Below are positions 1 to 6,967 of a DNA stretch of 43,598 bases, piece after piece. Every line of letters starts with the position of its first letter. Positions within the stretch are counted from its first letter, which is position 1. Source of the stretch: Planctomycetota bacterium (GTDB taxonomy: Bacteria > Planctomycetota > Phycisphaerae > Phycisphaerales > SM1A02); the NCBI GenBank assembly GCA_024230295.1, contig JAAERN010000075.1, positions 1 to 43,598 of the forward strand, in the 5' to 3' direction. A program made the translations under genes and the position numbers. The notes below the pieces were generated by a model, which was not told the origin of the DNA, ran no database searches, and saw nothing but the letters and a program-made list of their open reading frames with translations.

Positions 1-52
1 AACGTATACCGGTTTTCAAGACCGGCGCATTCAACCGCTCTGCCACCCCACC
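1..52 (-). tRNA. tRNA-Ser(UGA), 3' part cut by window edge
   Basis: Read on the minus strand this begins with a 7-base acceptor strand GGTGGGG, then TG, a D-arm GCAGAGCGGTTGAATGC and an anticodon arm CCGGTCTTGAAAACCGG with anticodon TGA (complement of bases 16-18). The long serine-type D-loop and the start of a variable arm fit tRNA-Ser for UCA codons. The rest of the variable arm, T-arm and 3' acceptor strand lie outside the window, so folding of the whole molecule cannot be verified here. Confidence 0.93.
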
Positions 53-143
53 TTTGGGAGCGTGCATCGTACCAAGGCTTCCCTGTATCCTGCCCCCGAA
101 GCCGAGGCGTCGTCATATAGCCCCTCGCAGAAGGAGATCGGGC

Positions 144-503
144 ATGCGTACACAATGGATCACACTGGGAGCGTTGATGTTCGTATTGTCTGGCTGCAAT
201 CAACCACTGGACACGACGGGGCTCCCCGAGCAGGAGGCCGCGCTCGCTGCTGAGGGTTCCAACGACATGCGGGCGCAGGATGGCACTGCGGGGAATCCAA
301 ACCTGGCCACGCTGGACGGCGATTACGTCGGCCCAAACGATCCATTCGATCCGGATCCATTCATTGCCCGAGAGCAGATCGATCGGACAGCCGATCTCGA
401 TAAATCGGATTTGGCCCCTGGGGCGTCCACGCTGGAGCCAGGCCCGGAGTCACCGACGGGAGATCCGATGGATCAGCCCAGTGTGAATGTGCAGGACGAG
501 TAG
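144..503 (+). CDS. Small acidic lipoprotein, unknown function
   Basis: A 119-residue protein. The start at 144 is chosen because AAGGAG (131-136) sits at ribosome-binding distance and because it gives a proper lipoprotein signal: Met-Arg, a hydrophobic core TLGALMFVL and the lipobox LSGC with Cys18. The mature part is rich in Asp, Glu, Pro and Gly, has no visible fold or repeat, and looks extended. It should be exported and lipid-anchored. The reading frame stays open upstream to base 54, but that extension would overlap the tRNA-Ser region and bury the signal peptide. It converges on the ROK kinase gene with only 7 bp between the two stops. I do not recognise a family; a lineage-specific envelope protein is the most that can be said. 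Confidence 0.72.
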   Translation: MRTQWITLGALMFVLSGCNQPLDTTGLPEQEAALAAEGSNDMRAQDGTAGNPNLATLDGDYVGPNDPFDPDPFIAREQIDRTADLDKSDLAPGASTLEPGPESPTGDPMDQPSVNVQDE

Positions 504-510
504 GCTGCGA

Positions 511-1386
511 TCACAGCCGAGCGGCACCGAAGACACCACTGCTATCGCCGTGCATGGCCGGGACGACTCGGGTTTGCACCGAGTCGCTGAACACCAAGCT
601 CGGCCACCGCAGAGGGACCTCGGTGTAGATGGCCTCGATCCTGCTGAGCCCACCGCCGATGACAAGCACCTCGGGATCAACGATGTCAATGATGACCGCG
701 GTGGCCCGCGCAAGGCGGTCGAGCCAGCGCGTCATGAGAGGTGAATCGGCGTACTGGCTGGCGATATCGGTGGCCGGGAGCGGTTCGCCGCCCGAGTGAA
801 CCCAAGCCTCTTCGATGGCCGGCCCGGAGAGCCAAGTCTCTAGGCAACCGTGACGCCCACACCAGCAGCGTGGTCCCGGCGACTCGTCCAAGGTGGGCCA
901 CGGCAGGGGAATGTGTCCCCACTCGCCCGCGACGCCATTGACGCCTGAGTGCAGGACGCCGCCAACGACAACGCCGCCGCCCACGCCGGTTCCAAGAATG
1001 ATGGCAAAGACCGATGCCGCGCCCTGCCCCGCGCCGTTCCATGCTTCGGACAGGGCCAGGCAATTGGCGTCGTTGGTCAGTCGGATCTCGCGGCCAATGG
1101 CCCGGGTGAGGTCGCTCCCGAGCAGTTTCCCGTTGAGGACGGTTGAATTGCAATTCCGCATGAGCCCACTACCGGCCGCCGGGCTTCCAGGGACACCGAC
1201 GCCGATGTGCTCGCCGCCACCGCCCGCTTCACGCTCCGTCGAGGCAACCAAATCTGCAATCGCGCCGACGATTCCGTCATAATCCCCTTTCGGCGTCAGA
1301 ACACGGTTCCTCGCCAAGACCTGATCCTCGTGGTCGATGACGACCGCTTCTATCTTTGTTCCGCCGAGATCGACACCGGTTCGCAT
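511..1386 (-). CDS. ROK family sugar kinase (fructokinase/Mak-like)
   Basis: A 291-residue cytoplasmic kinase expected to phosphorylate a hexose (fructose, glucose or N-acetylated sugar) with ATP. The N-terminus MRTGVDLGGTKIEA is the ROK phosphate-binding strand; NDANCLALSEA carries the catalytic Asp; GTGVGGG follows; EWGH and CWCGRHGCLET form the ROK zinc-binding signature (Cys-x-Cys-Gly-x2-Gly-Cys). GDSSGVFGAA closes the C-terminus. As far as I recall it, E. coli Mak (manno(fructo)kinase) is similar across this whole length, including ANCLA.SEA, the zinc signature and HGDSSGV.GAA, so fructose is the best substrate guess, but ROK specificity cannot be read reliably from sequence. The start at 1386 is chosen over an upstream in-frame ATG (1455), which adds 23 unrelated residues and runs into the divergent ettA gene. 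The two genes share a 55-bp promoter region. Confidence 0.9.
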   Translation of the reverse strand: MRTGVDLGGTKIEAVVIDHEDQVLARNRVLTPKGDYDGIVGAIADLVASTEREAGGGGEHIGVGVPGSPAAGSGLMRNCNSTVLNGKLLGSDLTRAIGREIRLTNDANCLALSEAWNGAGQGAASVFAIILGTGVGGGVVVGGVLHSGVNGVAGEWGHIPLPWPTLDESPGPRCWCGRHGCLETWLSGPAIEEAWVHSGGEPLPATDIASQYADSPLMTRWLDRLARATAVIIDIVDPEVLVIGGGLSRIEAIYTEVPLRWPSLVFSDSVQTRVVPAMHGDSSGVFGAARL

Positions 1387-1441
1387 GACGGCACTGTACG
1401 TTCCCGACCGGTGATACAGGCAATCTGGAGACAAGGCTGCC

Positions 1442-3112
1442 ATGCCCGACATCATCTATTCCATGCTCGGTGTGTCCAAGACGATCGAGAAGCGAACGAT
1501 CATCAAGGACATTTCGCTCTCGTACTTCTACGGGGCGAAGATTGGGGTCCTCGGGCTCAACGGGGCTGGCAAGAGCACCGTCCTCAAGATCATGGCTGGT
1601 GTCGATACAGAATTTGACGGGCAGGTGCAGAAAGTGCCCGGGTTTACAGTTGGATACCTCGAACAGGAGCCGCTGCTCGGCGAGACCCGAACGGTTCGCG
1701 AGGTCGTCGAAGAGGGCATGCAGGAGACCGTCGACCTCATGAGGGAGTTCGACCGGATCAACGAAGCGTTCGCCGAGCCCATGGATGACGATGCGATGCA
1801 GACGTTGCTCGATCGTCAGTCTGAGGTGCAGGAGGCGCTCGACGCGGCCAATGCGTGGGATCTTGACTCTCGGCTCGAGATGGCGATGGATGCGCTTCGG
1901 TGTCCTCCCGATGATCGGACCGTCGATACGCTCTCGGGCGGTGAGCGTCGGCGCGTGGCGCTCTGCCGGCTGCTGCTCTCGTCACCCGACATTCTGCTGC
2001 TCGATGAGCCGACGAACCACCTGGATGCCGAAAGCGTTGCGTGGCTTGAGCAGCACTTGCAGCGGTATGCCGGAACGATTATCGCGGTGACGCACGATCG
2101 GTATTTCCTCGACAACGTCGCGGGGTGGATTCTTGAATTGGATCGGGGCGAGGGCATTCCTTGGGAAGGTAATTATTCGTCATGGCTCGAGCAGAAGCAG
2201 CAGCGATTGGCGATTGAGTCGAGGCACGAGGGAAAGCGGCAGAAGGCCTTGCAGCGGGAACTCGAATGGGTTCGGCGGAGTCCTCAGGCGCGGCAGGCAA
2301 AAAGTCAGGCCCGCATTACTGCCTACGAAAACCTCATGTCACAGGATCGAAAAGAGCAGGAACGCGCTGTGGAGATCTTCGTGCCACCGGGGCCGCGGCT
2401 GGGCGATCTTGTCATTGATGTCAAGGGTGTGAGCAAGGCCTACGGAGACACCGTGCTGGTGGACGACATGGACTTCTCACTGCCGCCGGGGGCCATCGTC
2501 GGGATCATCGGTCCCAATGGCGCCGGGAAGACGACGCTGTTTCGGATGCTTGTGGGGGACGAATCGCCCGACAATGGCGAGGTGCGAATTGGCGAGACCG
2601 TCGTGATGGCGTGCGCTCAGCAGGGGCGCGATGCGCTTCCGAATGCTCGAAGCGTCTGGGAGGCTGTGAGCGACGGCGATGAGGAAATCGACTTGGGCGG
2701 AATCAAGGTCAACTCACGCGCCTACGTCTCGAAGTTCGGTTTTCCCGGAACGATGCAACAGCGGCAGGTCGGAACATTGTCCGGCGGGGAGCGAAACCGA
2801 GTGCAACTGGCATGCACGCTTCGCGAGGGCGCCAATGTGCTGCTGCTCGATGAGCCGACCAACGATCTTGACGTCAACACGATTCGCGCGATCGAGGAAG
2901 GCCTTGAATCCTTCGGAGGCACCGCACTGATCATCAGCCACGACCGATGGTTCCTCGACCGAGTTGCCACGCACATTCTGGCCTTTGAAGGCGATTCCAA
3001 GGTTCGATTCTTCTACGGGAATTGGACGGCCTACGACGAAGATCGGCGCAAGCGACTTGGTGCGGCCTCTGAGCAGCCACACAGGATCAAGTACCGAAAG
3101 CTCACGCGGTAA
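1442..3112 (+). CDS. ettA: Energy-dependent translational throttle protein EttA (ABC-F)
   Basis: A 556-residue soluble ABC-F ATPase, the length expected of EttA. It binds the ribosomal E site and gates the first elongation step according to ATP/ADP level. There are two ABC domains: Walker A GLNGAGKST at about residues 38-46 and GPNGAGKTT at about 356; signatures LSGGERRRV at about 163 and LSGGERNRV at about 445; each followed by LLLDEPTN..LD. There is no transmembrane segment. The linker region reads GWILELDRGEGIPWEGNYS, which is highly characteristic of EttA rather than Uup or YheS. AAGG lies 5 bases before the ATG. The stop codon abuts the stop of the convergent Fe-S protein gene with no spacer. 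Confidence 0.97.
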   Translation: MPDIIYSMLGVSKTIEKRTIIKDISLSYFYGAKIGVLGLNGAGKSTVLKIMAGVDTEFDGQVQKVPGFTVGYLEQEPLLGETRTVREVVEEGMQETVDLMREFDRINEAFAEPMDDDAMQTLLDRQSEVQEALDAANAWDLDSRLEMAMDALRCPPDDRTVDTLSGGERRRVALCRLLLSSPDILLLDEPTNHLDAESVAWLEQHLQRYAGTIIAVTHDRYFLDNVAGWILELDRGEGIPWEGNYSSWLEQKQQRLAIESRHEGKRQKALQRELEWVRRSPQARQAKSQARITAYENLMSQDRKEQERAVEIFVPPGPRLGDLVIDVKGVSKAYGDTVLVDDMDFSLPPGAIVGIIGPNGAGKTTLFRMLVGDESPDNGEVRIGETVVMACAQQGRDALPNARSVWEAVSDGDEEIDLGGIKVNSRAYVSKFGFPGTMQQRQVGTLSGGERNRVQLACTLREGANVLLLDEPTNDLDVNTIRAIEEGLESFGGTALIISHDRWFLDRVATHILAFEGDSKVRFFYGNWTAYDEDRRKRLGAASEQPHRIKYRKLTR

Positions 3113-4564
3113 TCATCCGTCGTCAGCGTGGCCAGACGCGGCGCGGGCATCGCGGAGCACGGCTTTGACACGATTGCTGCTGGGCCACTGTTTCGACAGA
3201 CGCTCAAGTGGTTCGATGGCTTGGTCTGGGCGATTGAGCAGGATCGCCGTTCGGGCGAGGCGATCGTTGACGTAGGGAGGCGTCCACAAACCCCACTGGT
3301 GGATCCAGTCGAGTTCCTGCATGAGTTCGTAACCGGCCTGCACCGAGCCCGCGTGGCCAGCCTCGACCTGCGGCCACAATTGGTGGACTCGGTGTTCGTG
3401 CAAACGCACAACGCTGCTATGAACGGTGAACGCGAGAAAGGCCACGGCCAGTCCGCCGGCGACCCACCCCACGAGCCTGATCCGCCCGGCCCGTTTGAGT
3501 TGGAAGGGCTTGAGCCTGAGATCTCTGCGGCGAATCGTGTGGATGATCAGGACTGTGGCCCAGCCTGCGAGAACGCCAAGCGCGGCGGCAAGCAGGAGGG
3601 GGACTTGCCCGTAGAGGCTTCGGAACGCAAAGAAGCCGATGACGCCCACGGCCAAGGCTGCAAGTTCCTCGCCCCAGGTGAAGTCGTATCGGCGATGCCG
3701 CGAGGCGGAGGACCATGACCTCCAACCCGAAGGTCGAGCCCAGCCCCATCGCAGTGCCCCACTTGGACACGCAGCGACGCAGTCGAGGTCCTTGAGGCAA
3801 GACGGGCTGACGACCGCGCCGAAGCGTTTGATCTCCTCGTGTACGCGAATGTCGGACGAGCATGCTGCCGTGCATGCCGCGCAGGAAGCGCAGTCCGCGC
3901 CAGCATCGAGTCTGATCCGGCTCGGGGCGATGCGGTCGGACAGACTGAAGATGGCTCCGTACGGGCACACATACCTGCAGAATGAGCGGCTCCCAAGGAG
4001 GTACACAATGAGGCCGCCGCAGATCAGGAAGGTCAGAATCGTGATTCCAGGCCCGGGGAGATTGCGGAGAAAGTCTGAGGTGATGAGCGAGCCGAACCCC
4101 TCTTTGTCAGTCGAGAGATGCAAGCTCGGAAACGGTCGGCCGTCGGTCATTCGCTCAATCTGGGGCCAGATGAACATGGCGGCCATGACCGCCAGTGGAC
4201 CAAGAAGCAGCAAACGGCTGCGAACCGGTTTGGGCTGAATGTGAATCTTCTCGAGGATCCATGCGGCCAGATCCTGAAGGGCCAGCACGTGGCATCCCCA
4301 CGAGCAGAAGAACCGCCCGAAGATCAGCGACGAGAGCACGATCAGTCCCATGAAGATGAACCCGACCGTGACGATGCCGAGTTCGAGGGTGAACATCGTC
4401 TCATTGAGTTCCAGAGGCGCGAGGGTCTCTCCCAGAATGAGCCATGTTGCGATGTGGATCGCGATTACCAGGTGGACCAGGATCAGCACGATGGCGCGGC
4501 GGCGACCGTAGCCCTTTCGAGGTGGAGTGGGGGTATCGCTGGTAGGTGGGGAGATCGACGGCAT
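3113..4564 (-). CDS. NapH/NosR-like membrane 4Fe-4S protein with C-terminal TPR-like tail
   Basis: A 483-residue polytopic protein likely to move electrons across or along the inner membrane. About four hydrophobic helices precede and surround two CxxxC motifs typical of the NapH/NosR/CcoG family (Cys87-x3-Cys91 in RFFCSWGCH, Cys196-x3-Cys200-Pro). A ferredoxin-type pair follows: Cys225, 228, 231 and 235, then Cys256, Cys262 and Cys266-Pro. In the second motif the position of the missing ligand is Asp259. Two more helices (about 300-345 and 365-385) and a soluble tail with a helical-repeat look complete it. The start at 4564 avoids overlap with the divergent Sel1 gene; an in-frame ATG at 4636 is possible. 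No partner reductase is nearby, so the physiological acceptor is unknown. Confidence 0.8.
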   Translation of the reverse strand: MPSISPPTSDTPTPPRKGYGRRRAIVLILVHLVIAIHIATWLILGETLAPLELNETMFTLELGIVTVGFIFMGLIVLSSLIFGRFFCSWGCHVLALQDLAAWILEKIHIQPKPVRSRLLLLGPLAVMAAMFIWPQIERMTDGRPFPSLHLSTDKEGFGSLITSDFLRNLPGPGITILTFLICGGLIVYLLGSRSFCRYVCPYGAIFSLSDRIAPSRIRLDAGADCASCAACTAACSSDIRVHEEIKRFGAVVSPSCLKDLDCVAACPSGALRWGWARPSGWRSWSSASRHRRYDFTWGEELAALAVGVIGFFAFRSLYGQVPLLLAAALGVLAGWATVLIIHTIRRRDLRLKPFQLKRAGRIRLVGWVAGGLAVAFLAFTVHSSVVRLHEHRVHQLWPQVEAGHAGSVQAGYELMQELDWIHQWGLWTPPYVNDRLARTAILLNRPDQAIEPLERLSKQWPSSNRVKAVLRDARAASGHADDG

Positions 4565-4674
4565 ATTGAGATCTTCGAGTCCAGTATGACCGGGATGCCG
4601 GGTTGTGCAACCGAGGTCAGGCCGGTTTTGGGGCATTGGCAGAGGTTCCGTTCAGCCTGTATCGGCCCAATCCG

Positions 4675-5538
4675 ATGGGGAGGGTGCCTCAACCGTCTGG
4701 AGTTCCAATCGTGCATTGCCTTGCCTTCATCGTGGTTTCTTGTTCTTTGGCTCCCACTCCCTCCGTGGCTCCCACTCCCTCCGTGGCAGACATCGAGCCC
4801 GTTGCTCCGAGTGAGCAGCAACTTCGCTCAAGCGCCGAAACCGGTGATTTACGAGCAATGCGGGGTCTTGCGGTGGCGCTCCTTGAGACCGGGCAGTCTG
4901 ATGCTGCCTACGAGGCCGGCGATTGGCTCTCCTCCGCGGTTGAGCATGGTGATACCGAGGCAATGCACCAACTGGCGTGCCTGCGGTTCTCTGGTCGGGA
5001 CGGTCACCGTGATCTTCGGGCTGCGGTATCGCTGTGGCAGGCCGCGGCATCGCTGGGGCACTGCGATGCGATGTACAACTTGGCAGTGTGCTACCGCGAC
5101 GGGCGAGGCACGTTCCGCAGCGGCTCCCGGGCATCCATGTGGTTTCACCGTGCCGCCGAGGGCGGACAGACCGAGGCGATGACCGCGTGGGGGCGATGTC
5201 TCTTTGATGGTGTTGGTACCGGGTACGACGAAGTGGCGGCGATTGAGTGGTGGACCCGCGCTGCCCAGGCTGGCGATATCGATGCCATGGTTTCGCTCGC
5301 GATTGCCGCAGAAACCGGGCGAGGTCTGCCACGAGACGATCGAACGGCGGTGCGATGGTGGCGGCGGGCCGCCGATGCTGGGAACCGCGCATCGATGGTG
5401 GTTCTGGCTGCCCACTATGAGATGGGCCGCGGAGTCACTCAGAATCCTGCAACAGCAAACAAGTGGTATCGGCAGGCCAGGCGGACCGATATCCCGGCAG
5501 CCGTTGCAGGCGGATTGGTGCTGGCGCTCCCTGAGTAG
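4675..5538 (+). CDS. Sel1-repeat protein, probable lipoprotein
   Basis: A 287-residue exported repeat protein. The N-terminus has a hydrophobic stretch ending in a lipobox-like VVSC, then a Pro/Thr linker APTPSV present twice, encoded by two perfect tandem 18-bp units. The rest is about six Sel1-type helical repeats of roughly 36 residues, recognisable by recurring AM..LA....GRG......A..WW..AA..G. Such solenoids mediate protein-protein contacts, often in the envelope. The start at 4675 is preferred because it keeps the gene clear of the divergent Fe-S protein, but its ribosome-binding site is poor, and a TTG at 4603 cannot be excluded. tRNA-Glu begins 50 bp downstream. Confidence 0.8.
   Translation: MGRVPQPSGVPIVHCLAFIVVSCSLAPTPSVAPTPSVADIEPVAPSEQQLRSSAETGDLRAMRGLAVALLETGQSDAAYEAGDWLSSAVEHGDTEAMHQLACLRFSGRDGHRDLRAAVSLWQAAASLGHCDAMYNLAVCYRDGRGTFRSGSRASMWFHRAAEGGQTEAMTAWGRCLFDGVGTGYDEVAAIEWWTRAAQAGDIDAMVSLAIAAETGRGLPRDDRTAVRWWRRAADAGNRASMVVLAAHYEMGRGVTQNPATANKWYRQARRTDIPAAVAGGLVLALPE
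4749..4784 (+). repeat. Two perfect tandem 18-bp units inside the Sel1-repeat gene
   Basis: The unit GGCTCCCACTCCCTCCGT occurs at 4749-4766 and again immediately at 4767-4784. It is in frame and encodes APTPSV twice, in the linker just after the predicted lipidated Cys. It looks like a recent slippage duplication that lengthens a flexible tether. Confidence 0.95.
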
Positions 5539-5588
5539 GGGTCGCCCCATTGGCGTAATCGACCGTCCTTGTTAGAATCCCCCGCTTC

Positions 5589-5660
5589 GGCCCCGTCGTC
5601 TAGCGGCTAGGACGTGAGGTTCTCATCCTCAAAACAGGAGTTCGATTCTCCTCGGGGTCA
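5589..5660 (+). tRNA. tRNA-Glu(CUC)
   Basis: A 72-nt cloverleaf. The acceptor strands GGCCCCG (5589-5595) and CGGGGTC (5653-5659) pair with one G-T. The anticodon stem TGAGG/CCTCA encloses loop TTCTCAT with anticodon CTC (5622-5624). The T-arm is AGGAG-TTCGATT-CTCCT, and the discriminator A is at 5660. CCA is not encoded. A strong hairpin terminator follows within 6 bases, so it is probably transcribed alone or at the end of the Sel1 transcript. Confidence 0.96.
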
Positions 5661-5665
5661 TTGTC

Positions 5666-5699
5666 AAGGAGGTTTCCCCGATGGGGGAGCCTCCTTTTT
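5666..5699 (+). terminator. Rho-independent terminator after tRNA-Glu
   Basis: The arms AAGGAGG-TTTCCCC (5666-5679) and GGGGAG-CCTCCTT pair almost perfectly around a GATG loop with a single bulged base. A run of T ending in C follows. Its position directly after the tRNA fits termination of the tRNA-Glu transcript. Confidence 0.88.
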
Positions 5700-5773
5700 C
5701 GTAGCGGGGCCTCGTACAACGGCATATCTGGCCCCCTCAGAAGAGATCCCTGGGTCCAGAGTCTCTAAATCTC

Positions 5774-5802
5774 TTGGCGAGTGATCTTTAGACTTGTAAA
5801 AT
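5774..5802 (+). promoter_or_regulatory. Sigma-70-like promoter for the PEP-CTERM-type gene
   Basis: TTGGCG (5774-5779) and TAAAAT (5797-5802) are separated by exactly 17 bases in an AT-rich patch unlike the rest of the window. If real, it gives a leader of about 175 nt before the ATG at 5985. No other coding potential is seen between the tRNA-Glu terminator (5699) and 5985; the remainder of that gap holds only the leader described separately. Confidence 0.5.
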
Positions 5803-5949
5803 AGGCCAAAAAATAGTCACTATTACGGGTTGATGGGCGATGGAATCTACTAGAGTGGATCCCGGAAGCGGCGTTCAGTGCTTGCATTGGACGATCACGA
5901 AGAGAGACCGGTAGACACCATTTGTGTGTCAATGGCATAGGAATTGATC

Positions 5950-5988
5950 CCCACCTTTATGGTGGGAGGAATGAGGACTACAAAATGA
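5950..5988 (+). promoter_or_regulatory. Leader hairpin and five-codon reading frame before the PEP-CTERM-type gene
   Basis: CCCACC (5950-5955) and GGTGGG (5961-5966) form a 6-bp GC-rich hairpin with a TTTAT loop. Its 3' arm is part of a GGGAGGA purine run. Directly after it, ATG-AGG-ACT-ACA-AAA-TGA (5971-5988) is a five-codon frame whose stop overlaps the real ATG as ATGA. A second purine run, GAGGA (5973-5977), is the likely ribosome-binding site of the gene. Whether the short frame is translated cannot be told from sequence. Confidence 0.4.
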
Positions 5989-6656
5989 AAGCAACGATTA
6001 TGCTTGGCACTGCTGGCGCGCTGACGCTCGCTGGCTTTGCACAAGCGTCCCCATATGGGGGCTTTACTTTCGAGTCACTTGGCAACATGGGCTACGGTGA
6101 AACGTACCGCATGTCTGTCAACATCGACGAAGGTTGTCGAATTGACGCCGTGTTTGGTAATTCGGTCGGCCCCCTGTCGATCGGCCTCCAAGGTGGCATG
6201 AGTTTTTATCAGAACGCCCTCGGTGGACCGACTTCGACGTCCATCAACAGTGCATTCTTCGCGCTTGCCCCCTCGCTTGAGTGGGACAGTTACACCACAA
6301 TCGGTGCCCTGTACGCCAACGGTGATCCCTACCCAGAGAACAAGTTGCTGGACATCGGCATCGACTGGGCTAGTTTCGAAGCTGGAGGGGAACTCGCGAC
6401 CAACAACGGCTCGTGGTTCGTGACCCCAGTTGATCCGCAGGGTGCGTCGGTCGGTGGCACAGTCCTGATTGGCCAGTTCACCGTTATCGGTGGCAGTGGC
6501 AACGGACTCGCTGACCTCACCGGTCAGATCAGCATCCAAGGTAAGGATGCAAATGGCAACACCTTCCAGGATCTCGGTATCACATGGGTACCCGCTCCTG
6601 GCGCTTTGGCCCTCCTCGGCGTTGCCGGCCTCGCCGGTCGCCGTCGTCGTCGCTGA
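5985..6656 (+). CDS. Secreted PEP-CTERM-like protein with PAPG sorting tail
   Basis: A 223-residue exported protein. It has an N-terminal signal peptide (MKATIMLGTAGALTLAG ending near FAQAS). The middle is a beta-rich, Gly/Ser/Asn-rich body with few charges. The C-terminus is VPAPGALALLGVAGLAG followed by five arginines, which is the tripartite pattern of a PEP-CTERM/exosortase-type sorting signal (short motif, hydrophobic helix, basic cluster), in the PAPG version common in Phycisphaerae. It is probably processed and attached at the cell surface or released. The ATG at 5985 is chosen because GAGGA lies 7 bases upstream and the signal peptide begins there. The gene stands alone between a candidate promoter and a strong terminator. 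The function of the body is not recognised, and no exosortase is in the window. Confidence 0.85.
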   Translation: MKATIMLGTAGALTLAGFAQASPYGGFTFESLGNMGYGETYRMSVNIDEGCRIDAVFGNSVGPLSIGLQGGMSFYQNALGGPTSTSINSAFFALAPSLEWDSYTTIGALYANGDPYPENKLLDIGIDWASFEAGGELATNNGSWFVTPVDPQGASVGGTVLIGQFTVIGGSGNGLADLTGQISIQGKDANGNTFQDLGITWVPAPGALALLGVAGLAGRRRRR

Positions 6657-6722
6657 ATGCGATGACTTGACCCTCTGATCTTGTCCCTCTTCTGGGACAG
6701 TGGTTTATCCCACGCAACTCTG

Positions 6723-6759
6723 ACTCCGCCGCGGCTTACACCGCGGCGGAGTTCTTTTT
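6723..6759 (+). terminator. Rho-independent terminator after the PEP-CTERM-type gene
   Basis: A perfect 12-bp stem, ACTCCGCCGCGG (6723-6734) with CCGCGGCGGAGT (6741-6752), encloses the loop CTTACA and is followed by TCTTTTT. It lies 66 bp after the stop codon. Confidence 0.95.
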
Positions 6760-6787
6760 GGATGCGGATTTCTGCATGCAGAAGAAG

Positions 6788-6816
6788 GGGTCAGGTATCG
6801 AGGTGATACCTGACCC
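6788..6816. repeat. Perfect 12-bp inverted repeat downstream of tRNA-Met
   Basis: GGGTCAGGTATC (6788-6799) and GATACCTGACCC (6805-6816) are exact reverse complements around a 5-base loop. On the minus strand the hairpin lies 13 bases after the tRNA-Met 3' end and is followed by CTTCTTC, so it could terminate that tRNA. On the plus strand it is followed by GCGGTTTTG. The hairpin core also resembles REP-type palindromes found as dispersed repeats. Confidence 0.7.
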
Positions 6817-6829
6817 GCGGTTTTGTGCA

Positions 6830-6903
6830 TGGCGATAGTTGGATTCGAACCAACGACCTAGGGCTTATGAATCCCTCGCTCTAACCAACTGAGCTATATC
6901 GCC
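6830..6903 (-). tRNA. tRNA-Met(CAU), elongator type
   Basis: Read on the minus strand, the acceptor strands GGCGATA and TATCGCC pair perfectly. The D-arm is GCTCAGTTGGTTAGAGC, the anticodon loop TTCATAA carries CAT, and the T-arm is GTTGG-TTCGAAT-CCAAC. The discriminator is A and CCA is not encoded. The first base pair is G-C, unlike bacterial initiator tRNA-fMet. A CAT anticodon could also belong to a lysidine-modified tRNA-Ile, but the overall sequence looks like elongator Met. Confidence 0.9.
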
Positions 6904-6967
6904 GAATAGGGGCAGTGTACGAACCTATTGCGCCCGGAACAAGCGACGGGCGAACACGCAAGGTGCG

